Of a stretch of 64,000 nt of DNA, positions 9,689 through 17,634 are shown in pieces; position 1 is the stretch's first letter, and the number at the start of each line of letters is the position of its first letter. This stretch comes from Rhizobiales bacterium 62-17 (GTDB taxonomy: Bacteria; Pseudomonadota; Alphaproteobacteria; Rhizobiales; Beijerinckiaceae), in assembly GCA_001898965.1 (NCBI GenBank), contig MKVW01000003.1:103373-167372 (forward strand). Direction: 5' to 3'. The notes under the pieces are model-generated. The model did not search any database, was not told where the DNA came from, and was given only the letters and a program-made list of their open reading frames with translations. The position numbers were made by a program, and so were the translations under genes.

Positions 9689-10723
9689 TCAGGCGACCTG
9701 TCGGCCGGCTTCAGTCAGGGCGTTGAGCTGCTGAATGGCCTGGTTCTTCATCACGCGGCGCAGACGCACGAGACCCATGTCGTGGGAATAGAGGTTCTCA
9801 TGCTTGTTGGCGTCGGGATCGCAGGCTTCCAGCATGGTGCGATCCTGTTCGAGCACGTGCCAGTGGCGTGCTTCGAGGCGGTTCTTGTAGAGGAAGCGCC
9901 AGGCGTTACGCTGCCAACCGTCGACCTTGCGGCAACGCCAGTGGATGACCACGGCCTTGCTGTCGGAGATCGGCGTGTAGGAGCCGATGATGTGGAAGTT
10001 GCCACCCGGGCCGCCGCTCTTGGGATAGGGGATTTCCAGGCGCAGCCACGTCGTGCCGGTCTGGCCATATTCGGTCCAGTCGAAGTTGACGTTGCGCTGG
10101 CCTTCCTTCTCGAAGACGAAGCCGTTCTCGGTGTCGCGGATGCGGAAGGCGGCCTGCGTATCGCCGAAGGACATGGAGTGCGACTGCTTATGCAGGAAGG
10201 TGCCGTGCATCGGGTCCATCACATTGTCGATGACATAGCGATAGTCGCCGTTCCACTCGGCATAGCACAGGAAGGCGCTGAACTCGGGCGAGCTCAGTTC
10301 TTCCGGCAGGACCAGTTCCGGCGGTTCCGGATGCAGTTCGTCGCCGACATAGGCGAAGATGACGCCGGCGCGCTCCTGCAGCGGGAAGGACTTGGTCGCC
10401 TTCGAGCCTTCGAGCTTGCTGCCGGGGGCGCCGGGAACAACGACGGCGATGCCGTCCTTGTTCACCTGCACGCCGTGATAGCCGCAAGCGATACGGTCGC
10501 CCATGAGGATGCCGCAGGAGAGCGGCACGCCGCGATGCGGGCAGCGGTCTTCAAGCGCATAGGGCGTGCCGTCGAGGCCGCGCCACAAAACCATGCGATA
10601 GCCGCAGCGGCGCAGGGACAAGGGCTTTTCGGTAACGAAATGCGTCGGGCAGATCGCATACCACTGGTTGCGAGTGCCGACGGAGAGAAGCTTTTCAACG
10701 GCGGTATCGGAAACGGCAGCCAT
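9689..10723 (-). CDS. Rieske non-heme iron oxygenase, catalytic (alpha) subunit
   Basis: A 344-aa oxygenase starting behind AGGAGAGTGAA. The [2Fe-2S] Rieske site is C61-x-H63 and C80-x2-H83 (CPHRG, CGYHG). The mononuclear iron site D170-x2-H173-x4-H178 lies in DNVMDPMHGTFLH. Length and layout fit single-component O-demethylase/phthalate-type (VanA-like) oxygenases. No ferredoxin or reductase gene is nearby, so electrons must come from an unlinked partner. It is preceded by two small genes in the same transcript, including an HTH-like 72-aa protein 13 bases upstream. Confidence 0.93.
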   Translation of the reverse strand: MAAVSDTAVEKLLSVGTRNQWYAICPTHFVTEKPLSLRRCGYRMVLWRGLDGTPYALEDRCPHRGVPLSCGILMGDRIACGYHGVQVNKDGIAVVVPGAPGSKLEGSKATKSFPLQERAGVIFAYVGDELHPEPPELVLPEELSSPEFSAFLCYAEWNGDYRYVIDNVMDPMHGTFLHKQSHSMSFGDTQAAFRIRDTENGFVFEKEGQRNVNFDWTEYGQTGTTWLRLEIPYPKSGGPGGNFHIIGSYTPISDSKAVVIHWRCRKVDGWQRNAWRFLYKNRLEARHWHVLEQDRTMLEACDPDANKHENLYSHDMGLVRLRRVMKNQAIQQLNALTEAGRQVA

Positions 10724-10736
10724 TTCACTCTCCTAC

Positions 10737-10955
10737 TTACGCGCCAAGGCGCTTCATTTCCTGCTGGAACAATTCAGGTGTCCACGGCGAGCCGTTGGGC
10801 GAGGGGACGCAATCGTCGTTCAGCGATTTGCAGATGCCGGGCAGGTCGTGAATGCCGGCAGCATAGGCTTTCTCGATGCCGTCACCGAGGAGATTTTCAT
10901 AATCGGTCGGCTCGTGGTCTCGGGTCTGATGGGGATTCAGATACTGATCCATCAT
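10737..10955 (-). CDS. Small recombinase-like helix-turn-helix domain protein
   Basis: A 72-aa protein (MMDQYLNPHQTRDHEPTDYE..., ending TPELFQQEMKRLGA). It resembles the small 'recombinase-like helix-turn-helix' proteins found next to Rieske oxygenase genes; I recall this family from annotation and cannot verify it here. The pattern IHDLPGICKSLNDDCVPSPNG resembles the HTH tail of serine recombinases, but no recombinase domain is present. Its ATG overlaps the TGA of the 117-aa gene (ATGA, 10952-10955), so the two are translationally coupled. A DNA-binding role is not proven; an accessory role for the oxygenase is possible. Confidence 0.75.
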   Translation of the reverse strand: MMDQYLNPHQTRDHEPTDYENLLGDGIEKAYAAGIHDLPGICKSLNDDCVPSPNGSPWTPELFQQEMKRLGA

Positions 10956-11305
10956 TTGCCTCCTTTACGCACACGTTCTTTGATCATTTCGCGCACCGGC
11001 ACGAAATCGTAAGCCGGATAGCATTCGGTTGTAAAAACGCCCCAAGCCGAACGTTCCAATTCGACATTGACGAGCGGAATTTTTGATGGCGGCAAGCGCA
11101 GGGTGACGATTTGTCCGAAGCCCATGGCGACGACCCAATTGACGACTTCCACGCCTGCCGGCGGAAAGCGTTCCCACCAGTCGGCATCTTTCAACTTCGT
11201 CTGCACGGCGTCGAGATTGTTGGATTGATCATGACGGAGAAAGACCGTCATGAGCATCGTTTCCGATGCCGTCTCGCTCGTCGTACCGGGCCCCTCGTTC
11301 GCCAT
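10952..11305 (-). CDS. Small conserved protein of unknown function, first gene of the Rieske operon
   Basis: A 117-aa soluble protein starting at ATG 11305 behind GCAGGGATGCC; an internal Met near residue 17 is an alternative start. It has no signal peptide or Cys cluster, so it is not a ferredoxin. The pattern (TVFLRHDQSNNLDAVQTKL, WWERFPPAGVEVVNWVVAMG, IVTLRLPPSKIPLVNVEL) suggests a ferredoxin-like alpha/beta barrel of the dimeric monooxygenase/isomerase sort. It is first in the leftward operon and overlaps the HTH-like gene by four bases. Function not recognised. Confidence 0.7.
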   Translation of the reverse strand: MANEGPGTTSETASETMLMTVFLRHDQSNNLDAVQTKLKDADWWERFPPAGVEVVNWVVAMGFGQIVTLRLPPSKIPLVNVELERSAWGVFTTECYPAYDFVPVREMIKERVRKGGK

Positions 11306-11682
11306 GGCATCCCTGCTCGATGACTGTGGAAAGTGTGTTTCATTAGAGAAACATCATTTCATATTTGCAACACGCTAGAACGTCGTGTACAAATTGTCAA
11401 AATAAAATTCCGGTGGTTGGCGGAACGAATGCAGTGTCTGGGCCGATGCTTTCGAAACGAGCACGAAGTGATCGCGGGAGCGGCAGAGATCTAGGAGATT
11501 GCGTCATGAATCAGCAAATCGAGGCTGAAGCATCACCAATGGTCTCGATGAAAAGACACTGGGAGAGTGGCTCGAATCGTATGTGATGCGTTTCGGACAC
11601 GAAAGCCGGATCCGGATGAATGAGCTGAGCGATCGGCTGACGAAAACAAAACGCAACAGGTCTGAGCGGTCAGGAGAGGCGA
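11306..11682. promoter_or_regulatory. Divergent promoter region with inverted-repeat operator candidates
   Basis: This 377-base gap separates the leftward Rieske operon from the rightward SDR-ThDP operon and must carry both promoters. The clearest signal is TGTTTC ATTAGA GAAACA at 11336-11353, six-base arms with a six-base spacer. It is overlapped by GAAA CATCA TTTC at 11348-11360. The pair lies 31-55 bases upstream of the leftward ATG in an AT-rich patch. IclR- or GntR-type regulators bind such short dyads. I found no convincing extra gene in the gap. Confidence 0.5.
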
Positions 11683-12471
11683 ATGGATTTGGGGCTTTCG
11701 GGGCGCACTGTTGTCGTAACCGGCGGCACGTCAGGCATTGGTTTGGCATCGGCCGGCCTGTTCCTGAACGAAGGCGCCAAAGTGGCGATCTGTGGCCGCG
11801 ACGAAGCGCGGTTGGCGGAAGCCTTGGCCGATCTCGAAGCGCGCTTTCCCGGCAAGGTGATGGCGCATCGCTGCGATGTAACCAAGAGGGAAGACGTCGA
11901 GGCTTTCGCGGCCGCCGTGCAAAAATGGGTTGGTGGCGCCGACATTCTCATCAACAATGCGGGGCAGGGGCGCATGTCGACCTTCGCCTCGACCACCGAT
12001 GAGCAGTGGCGGGCCGAGCTCGACCTCAAGTTCTTCAGCCAGATTCATCCGGTGCGGGCGTTCCAGCCGCAGTTGGAGAAGAGCACGGCGGCGGCGATCC
12101 TCGCCGTCAATTCGCTGCTCGCCTATCAGCCCGAGCCTTATATGGTTTGCACTTCGGCGGCGCGTGCCGGCGTGCAGAGCCTCGTCAAATCGCTGGCGAC
12201 CGAATTCGCGCCGCGCATTCGCGTCAATTCCGTCATGCTTGGCCTGATCGATTCCGGCCAGTGGGAGCGGCGTTTCCAGGCGCGCGAGAACAAGGCGCAG
12301 ACGCGCGACGAATGGATGGTCGAACTGACCAAGACCAAGCACATTCCCTTCGCGCGCCTCGGCCTGCCCGATGAAGTGGCGCGCGCCATTGTTTTTCTCG
12401 CCTCACCGGCAGCCAGCTACGTGACCGGTGCTTCCCTTGAAATTTCCGGCGGAATTTCCCGCTACATCTGA
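11683..12471 (+). CDS. Atypical short-chain dehydrogenase-like protein
   Basis: A 262-aa Rossmann-fold SDR with an intact cofactor motif (TGGTSGIG) and NNAG. At the catalytic site the usual YxxxK reads CTSAARAGV: counting 13 residues from the Ser of AVNS, the Tyr position is Thr and the Lys is Arg. Classical hydride-transfer chemistry is therefore doubtful, although Tyr residues lie nearby (AYQPEPY). It is the first gene of the rightward operon, nine bases before the ThDP-enzyme ATG. It may be a binding or non-redox enzyme, or use a displaced catalytic Tyr. Confidence 0.85.
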   Translation: MDLGLSGRTVVVTGGTSGIGLASAGLFLNEGAKVAICGRDEARLAEALADLEARFPGKVMAHRCDVTKREDVEAFAAAVQKWVGGADILINNAGQGRMSTFASTTDEQWRAELDLKFFSQIHPVRAFQPQLEKSTAAAILAVNSLLAYQPEPYMVCTSAARAGVQSLVKSLATEFAPRIRVNSVMLGLIDSGQWERRFQARENKAQTRDEWMVELTKTKHIPFARLGLPDEVARAIVFLASPAASYVTGASLEISGGISRYI

Positions 12472-12480
12472 GAGGACGCG

Positions 12481-14169
12481 ATGAACATCGCAACCGCGAC
12501 ATCTTCCCTGACGACCCGTGACGAGCCGGTCGGTGATCTGATCGCCCGCACGCTGGCCGAGGCCGGCGTCACGCACGTCTTTGGCGTGATCTCCATCCAT
12601 AACATGCCGATCCTGGACGCGATCTTCCGCCAGGGCCGCATCACCTTCGTGCCAGCGCGCGGCGAGGCCGGCGCCATGAACATGGCCGATGCCTATGCGC
12701 GCGTGTCGCGTTCGGTCGGTGTGGTCATCACCAGCACGGGCACGGCGGCGGGCAATGCCGCCGGCTCGCAGGTCGAGGCGCTGACCGCCGGTTCGCCGGT
12801 GCTGCACATCACCACGCAGATCGATACGCCCTGGATGGATCGCGACCGCGCCGCCATTCACGACGTGCCGCGCCAGCCCGACATGCTGAAAGCCGTGTCG
12901 AAGGCCTATTTCCGCCTGTGGGACGGCAATGGCGTGGTGCCGGTGGTGCATGCGGCGATTTCGGCGGCCTTGAGCGCGCCGACGGGGCCAGTGAGCCTGG
13001 AAATCCCCGTCGACGTGCAACGCATGCCGTCGATCATTCCGCCGCGCATCGGCAAGCCGGTCGTCGTGCGCGTCGAGCCCGATGCCGAACATCTCGACGT
13101 GCTGGCCGACATGATCAAGAAGGCCAAGCGGCCGATGCTCTATCTTGGTGGCGGCGCCCGTGGCGCGGAAGCTGCGGCGACGGCTCTGGTCGAGCGCGGT
13201 TTCTGTGCCGCGACCAGCACCAATGGCCGCGCCAGCGTGCCGGAAGATCACCCGCGCAATATCGGCGCCTTCAACATGACGCCGCAGGCGCAGGATATCT
13301 ATGATCGCTGCGACCTGATGATCGTCGTCGGCTCGCGCCTGCGCGGCAACGAGACGCGCAACAACATGCTGCGCCTTGGCAAGCCGCTGATCCAGATCGA
13401 TGCCGATGCGAGCCAGGGTGGCCGCAATTATCCGGTCGATCTCTTCATTCATGGTGATGCCCGCCTGGCGCTGGAAGGCCTGTTGCAGCGCCTGCCGCAG
13501 AAGGTCGGGGGCGACAAGGAATTCGATGCGGCCGTTCTCGCTGCTAGGATCAAGGGCGAAGAGGGCGTGGGACGCGTTCTTGGCGTCTATAAGAAGCTGG
13601 CCGACGTGCTGCGCGACCGCGTGCATAGCCAGGCGCTGCCCTTCGTGCGTGACGTGACGATCGGCAATTCCACCTTCGGCAACCGCTATGTCCGTCTTGC
13701 GGCGCCGCATCTGGGCGTCCATGCGCTGGGCGGCGGCATCGGCCAGGGCATTGCCATGACGGTGGGCGCGGCGTTCGCGGCCAACGGCAAGAAGACCGTG
13801 TCGCTGGTCGGCGACGGCGGTTCGATGGTCAATATCGGCGAACTCGCCACGGTGGTGGAAAACGCCTGCGACACGGTCATCGTGATGATGAACGACAAGG
13901 CCTATGGCGTCATCGCCAACATTCAAGATGCGCAATATGGCAATCGTCACGCTTATTGCCACCTGCATACGCCGGACTTCGGCCTGCTGGCCAAGGCCAT
14001 GGGCCTGCCGCATGTGCGCATCAGCAAGATCGACGATTTCGAGCCGGCCTTCGACAAAGCCTTGGCCGAACGCGGCCCGATCATGCTCGAGGTCGACATG
14101 ACGGCGATCGGTCCTTATGCGGAAGCCTTCGGCGGTCCGCCGGCGGGTGCCGCGGGTGGTGCGCGCTAA
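12481..14169 (+). CDS. Thiamine diphosphate-dependent enzyme (acetolactate synthase/decarboxylase-like)
   Basis: A 562-aa enzyme starting at ATG 12481 behind GAGAGGACGCG. The N-terminal PYR domain has the catalytic Glu62 in ARGEAGAMNMADAYAR. The C-terminal PP domain has the ThDP/Mg motif GDGGSMVNIGEL followed by the MMNDKAYGV metal ligand region. It resembles the large-subunit acetolactate synthase / benzoylformate decarboxylase group, but no small subunit is present. It is flanked by an SDR and an aspartate-dehydrogenase-like gene, its stop codon overlapping the latter's ATG. Decarboxylation or carboligation of a 2-oxo acid is likely. Confidence 0.88.
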   Translation: MNIATATSSLTTRDEPVGDLIARTLAEAGVTHVFGVISIHNMPILDAIFRQGRITFVPARGEAGAMNMADAYARVSRSVGVVITSTGTAAGNAAGSQVEALTAGSPVLHITTQIDTPWMDRDRAAIHDVPRQPDMLKAVSKAYFRLWDGNGVVPVVHAAISAALSAPTGPVSLEIPVDVQRMPSIIPPRIGKPVVVRVEPDAEHLDVLADMIKKAKRPMLYLGGGARGAEAAATALVERGFCAATSTNGRASVPEDHPRNIGAFNMTPQAQDIYDRCDLMIVVGSRLRGNETRNNMLRLGKPLIQIDADASQGGRNYPVDLFIHGDARLALEGLLQRLPQKVGGDKEFDAAVLAARIKGEEGVGRVLGVYKKLADVLRDRVHSQALPFVRDVTIGNSTFGNRYVRLAAPHLGVHALGGGIGQGIAMTVGAAFAANGKKTVSLVGDGGSMVNIGELATVVENACDTVIVMMNDKAYGVIANIQDAQYGNRHAYCHLHTPDFGLLAKAMGLPHVRISKIDDFEPAFDKALAERGPIMLEVDMTAIGPYAEAFGGPPAGAAGGAR

Positions 14170-14993
14170 TGCGGCTGGCCCTGATCGGATATGGCAGCAT
14201 CGCCCGGCAGGCGCTTGGCGCCATCGCGGACGATCTGCCGTCGCCGTTGGAGGCCGTGATCTGCCTGGCGCGGGAGAAGGGCGCCAATCGCGCCCGCGAC
14301 CTGCTCGAGAGCTTTGGCAGCAAATTGGCGCGTCAGCGCCATGTGGTCGGCTCGGCGGCGGAGCTGCGGCAGTTTCAACCGCTGCTGGTGGCTGAGGCGG
14401 CTGGCCACGGTGCGCTGAAAATGTATGGCGCCGAAGTGCTGCAAGGCGGCGCCGATCTGATCGTCACATCGGTTGGCGCCTTGGCGGACGGCGAATTGCG
14501 CGGACAGCTTGATGCTGCCGCGCAAAGCTCCGGTGCGTCCTATCATTTGTGCCCCGGCGCGGTCGGTGGGCTTGATCTGCTGGCCGCCGCGAAGCTCTCC
14601 GGTCTCGACGAGGTGGTCTATACATCGCGCAAGCCCCCCAAGGCCTGGATGGGGACGCCGGCTGAAAAGGCGGTCGATCTGGCGGCGCTGATGTCAGCGC
14701 ATGTGTTTTATGAAGGCGCGGCGGCGTCTGCGGCGCGGGACTATCCGCAAAACGCCAATGTGGCGGCCACCGTGGCGCTGATCGGCGCCGGCTTTGACGC
14801 CACGCGGGTGCGCCTCATCGCCGATCCCACGGTCAGCCGGAATATCCATGAGATTTCCGTGCGTTCGAAGAGCGTCGATTTCGAACTGCGGATCGAGGGG
14901 CGGCCGTCGCCGGACAATCCGAAAACCTCGCTCACCACCGGCTATGCGCTGGCCCGGCAGATTCTCGACAACCTGAAATTGAGCCGGCAATAA
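14169..14993 (+). CDS. Aspartate dehydrogenase-like (NadX-type) protein
   Basis: A 274-aa NAD(P)-dependent enzyme. Its ATG overlaps the preceding stop (TAATG). It has the Rossmann motif LIGYGSIARQAL, the family segment LCPGAVGGLDLLAAAKLSG around residues 130-150, and the C-terminal NANVAATVALIGAGFDATRV motif of L-aspartate dehydrogenases. NadX proteins interconvert aspartate and oxaloacetate, but catabolic-cluster homologues may act on other amino or oxo acids. It is coupled to a ThDP enzyme, so a shared pathway is likely; the link to NAD biosynthesis is not supported by context. Confidence 0.82.
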   Translation: MRLALIGYGSIARQALGAIADDLPSPLEAVICLAREKGANRARDLLESFGSKLARQRHVVGSAAELRQFQPLLVAEAAGHGALKMYGAEVLQGGADLIVTSVGALADGELRGQLDAAAQSSGASYHLCPGAVGGLDLLAAAKLSGLDEVVYTSRKPPKAWMGTPAEKAVDLAALMSAHVFYEGAAASAARDYPQNANVAATVALIGAGFDATRVRLIADPTVSRNIHEISVRSKSVDFELRIEGRPSPDNPKTSLTTGYALARQILDNLKLSRQ

Positions 14994-15104
14994 AACGCCG
15001 CCGGAGCTTGCGGGTTCCGGCCACGCAACTCCACCCCACCTTCGTGCGTTGTGAGTGACAGGCGCCTGCGCCTGAACCGTTCACAGTCAACGCAGGAGGA
15101 TGAA

Positions 15105-15473
15105 ATGGTTGCTCTTGACGAAACCACTTCGCTGATCGCGGCGGGCAAAGTCACCGGCACGCGCGTCTTCAATACCGATGGTGAAGCGCTCGGTGAGATC
15201 TATGACATCATGATCGATAAGCAGTCCGGCAAGATTGCTTATGCGGTGATGTCGTTCGGTGGCTTTTTATCGATCGGCGAACGTTACCATCCGCTGCCCT
15301 GGAACAGCCTCAAATATGATGTGCGACAGGGTGGCTATGTGGTGGGGCTGACGCGACAAGAGCTCGAAGGCGCGCCGACGTTCGCGCAAACCGAACATCT
15401 GGGCTGGGCCGATCATGGGCCGCAGCCAGGTATTCATGGGGCTCACAAAGCCCCGTCGTACTGGCCTTTCTGA
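15105..15473 (+). CDS. PRC-barrel domain protein
   Basis: A 122-aa cytoplasmic protein starting at ATG 15105 with AGGAGGA at 15094-15100; the longer frame from 15051 is less likely. The PRC barrel is visible as LIAAGKVTGTRVFNTDGEAL, EIYDIMIDKQSGKIAYAVMS and ERYHPLPWNSLKYD. The C-terminal tail (YVVGLTRQELEGAPTF) matches stress-related PRC-barrel proteins common in alphaproteobacteria. Exact role unknown. It is monocistronic, ending at the bidirectional terminator at 15494. Confidence 0.85.
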   Translation: MVALDETTSLIAAGKVTGTRVFNTDGEALGEIYDIMIDKQSGKIAYAVMSFGGFLSIGERYHPLPWNSLKYDVRQGGYVVGLTRQELEGAPTFAQTEHLGWADHGPQPGIHGAHKAPSYWPF

Positions 15474-15493
15474 TCTTTCTCAATCCGCCAATG

Positions 15494-15530
15494 AAAATGC
15501 CGCGGCCTCATCTCGATGCCGCGGCATTTT
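15494..15530. terminator. Bidirectional intrinsic terminator
   Basis: Perfect 13-base arms AAAATGCCGCGGC (15494-15506) and GCCGCGGCATTTT (15518-15530) enclose an 11-base loop. The A and T runs on either side let it serve both the PRC-barrel gene (+) and the small membrane protein gene (-). Confidence 0.85.
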
Positions 15531-15551
15531 GTTGAGAAAGCGATCCGGCTA

Positions 15552-15722
15552 TCAGAGCGAGGATTGTTGCGAGGGCCGGTTGGTCGAGAGATCCTTGCGG
15601 TCATCTCCGTTATCCGACGTCAAACGCAAGCGCACCGCATAGAGAGCGGCCGCGGCGATGCCGAGGAACAGCAGGCAACCAACGCTGGCCATCCACATGA
15701 AATCAGTGAACTCGATAATCAT
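15552..15722 (-). CDS. Small single-pass membrane protein (56 aa)
   Basis: A short frame begins at ATG 15722 (MIIEFTDFMWMASVGCLLFL) and ends at TGA 15552-15554. One hydrophobic helix of about 20 residues (WMASVGCLLFLGIAAAALYA) is followed by a basic-then-polar tail, RLRLTSDNGDDRKDLSTNRP, consistent with an inner-membrane anchor and cytoplasmic C-terminus. GGAAGA lies four bases upstream of the ATG. It is tail-to-tail with the PRC-barrel gene and shares its terminator. No family recognised. Confidence 0.6.
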   Translation of the reverse strand: MIIEFTDFMWMASVGCLLFLGIAAAALYAVRLRLTSDNGDDRKDLSTNRPSQQSSL

Positions 15723-15988
15723 CTGTCTTCCAATTCATCAATTGTGCGACGCGGTAATAAATCTAGCCGTTTAAAAGTCCTTAAATCGGACCGATGACCC
15801 ATGGGATAAAAATCACTGCACCGCAAAAAGTTGCGCTACTTATGGTTTTTTATGTCTGAATATCACAATATTTCTCAGTAATTTCAGGTGCTTTGATGAG
15901 GTGCCTGCCTATATGATAGGCAATCGGCCGTGAGCGATCGATTTCAACGAGATCAGGCCGGCCCGATTTATCATTGGGCCAGGCCGCG
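15723..15988. other. AT-rich intergenic region
   Basis: This 266-base stretch separates the 56-aa gene and the YaiI gene. It is clearly more AT-rich than its surroundings (for example CAATATTTCTCAG near 15870) and should carry the promoter of the 56-aa gene. I see no hairpin with a T-run and no further coding frame. Confidence 0.4.
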
Positions 15989-16477
15989 CTACGCCGACTT
16001 TTTCAGCCGCACCAAAATGGTGTCGAGGTTGGACAGAAACGTTGAGCGGTCGCGTGGGCTGAAAGGCTTGGGGCCACGGGTGACGGCGCCGGCATCGCGC
16101 ATGTCCTGCATCAGATTGCGGGTGGCCAGAGCCATGCCGATCGAACTGGGCGTGAATTCGCGGCCGTTCGGCGCGAGCACGGTGGCGCCCGCTTTGACGC
16201 AGCGGGCGGCCAGCGGCACATCGGCGGTGACGACCACATCGCGCACCGTGGCATGTTCGGCGATCCAATTGTCGGCGGCATCCAGGCCCGAGGGCACGAC
16301 GATCCGTTCGATCATCGGATCTTTCGGTATCATCATATAGCTGTTCGCGACGACCAGAACGCGCAGCCTGTGCCGCGCGGCAACGCGATAGATTTCGTCT
16401 TTCACGGGACAAGCATCCGCATCGATGATGATGCGGGGAAGGGATTCGGGTTCTGACATCGCCAGGCAATGTGCCAT
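15989..16477 (-). CDS. YaiI/YqxD family protein (UPF0178, DUF188)
   Basis: A 162-aa protein with the family N-terminus [18 protein letters not shown], then [28 protein letters not shown] and NGREFT. The acidic residues ([17 protein letters not shown]) recall PIN-like nuclease folds, but activity is unproven. Starts are possible at 16477 or 16459 ([10 protein letters not shown]); neither has a strong ribosome site. It lies 45 bases downstream of the end of the solute-receptor gene on the same strand. Confidence 0.88.
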   Translation of the reverse strand: MAHCLAMSEPESLPRIIIDADACPVKDEIYRVAARHRLRVLVVANSYMMIPKDPMIERIVVPSGLDAADNWIAEHATVRDVVVTADVPLAARCVKAGATVLAPNGREFTPSSIGMALATRNLMQDMRDAGAVTRGPKPFSPRDRSTFLSNLDTILVRLKKSA

Positions 16478-16522
16478 TTGGCGACGGCGGATGAAAGCGT
16501 GTTGCTCGAGTTGGATTCTGTC

Positions 16523-17584
16523 CTATTGCACGCCGCCCTTGTTGACCACCGGGCCGGTATAAGCCTCGAAACGTTTACGGAGATCAGTGATCAAGGAGTC
16601 GTTCGAGACGAATTGGTTGTAGTCGAGAGCGGCATTCGCTGAGGTCAGCGGTTTGAAGCCCGCGGGCGGTGGCACGTCCGTGCGGGCCGAGAAGACGCCG
16701 GAGCGGCGTTGTTGTTCGGGCTGCATGTACCAGTTGAGAAAGAGCTTGGCCGCGTTAGGATGCGGCGCATCCTTGAAAATGCCAGCCGTCAGCGTGAAGA
16801 CGACGATGGGATGGTCTTGCGGAACGACGAGTTCGATCGGTGCGCCTGTCTGCTTCAAGGCGCTCGTGGTCGAGGTCGTCGCGTCGAACGTGACATGGCG
16901 TTCGCCGGAGGCGATGGCTCGGATGACGCCGAGATGGCCTTGGATGAAGCTCGGCTTGTTGGCCATGAAGCGGTCCATGTAGGACCAGCCATATTTCTGG
17001 ACGATGGTGTAGAAGGCATAGAGCGTGGCGTCGTCGTCAGCCGGATAGCAGGTGATGATTTTGCCTGAGAATTCCGGCTTGAGGAAATCCAGCGCCGATT
17101 TAGGGACGTCGCTGCTGGCCACGGCGTTCTTATTATAGGCATAGGCGATGGCATTGACGCGCGCAGTGGTGAAGGCGCCATCGGGGTCCTTGAAGACGGC
17201 GGCGATGTTCTCGTGCCCTTCGACCTGGAAATTGAGGAGCAGGTTGCGCTTCTTCCAGGCGACGAAATCCTGGGCCGTCTGGAAGAGAGCCATATCGGCT
17301 TCAAGCTTGCCCACCTTGAGCTGCTGTTCGATCTTTTCGTTCAGCACATTGCTGAAGCCGCCGGTGACGCTGACTTTGATGCCGGGAAATTTCTGCTCAA
17401 ATTCGGCGACGATGCCTTGATAGGGTGCGACAGGACCGCCAGTGTAAAGGGTGAGGGCACCTTCGCTTTTGGCCTTTTCATAAAGGTCGCTGGTCATGTC
17501 GGCCTGCGCATTCAGCGTACTGACGGCGATGACAAGGCCAGCAACCGGGATAAGCCCGGCTGCCTTACGCAAGCTGTTCACCAT
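16523..17584 (-). CDS. Extracellular solute-binding protein (family 1, AfuA/FutA-like)
   Basis: A 353-aa exported receptor starting behind AGGAGGGGAGC. A signal peptide (AAGLIPVAGLVIAVSTLNAQA) precedes LYEKAKSEGALTLYTGG, a hallmark of ferric-iron/thiamine/spermidine-type receptors, then KFPGIKVSVTGGFSNVLNEK and the C-terminal AAKLFLNWYMQPEQQRR. No permease or ATPase is adjacent; the neighbour upstream is a CocE/NonD hydrolase. It may bind a product of that hydrolase rather than iron: I do not see the clustered Tyr ligands of iron receptors. Confidence 0.85.
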   Translation of the reverse strand: MVNSLRKAAGLIPVAGLVIAVSTLNAQADMTSDLYEKAKSEGALTLYTGGPVAPYQGIVAEFEQKFPGIKVSVTGGFSNVLNEKIEQQLKVGKLEADMALFQTAQDFVAWKKRNLLLNFQVEGHENIAAVFKDPDGAFTTARVNAIAYAYNKNAVASSDVPKSALDFLKPEFSGKIITCYPADDDATLYAFYTIVQKYGWSYMDRFMANKPSFIQGHLGVIRAIASGERHVTFDATTSTTSALKQTGAPIELVVPQDHPIVVFTLTAGIFKDAPHPNAAKLFLNWYMQPEQQRRSGVFSARTDVPPPAGFKPLTSANAALDYNQFVSNDSLITDLRKRFEAYTGPVVNKGGVQ

Positions 17585-17634
17585 GCTCCCCTCCTAATCG
17601 GCCGGCGGCTCTGAGTGAGCCGCCGGCAATTCTC

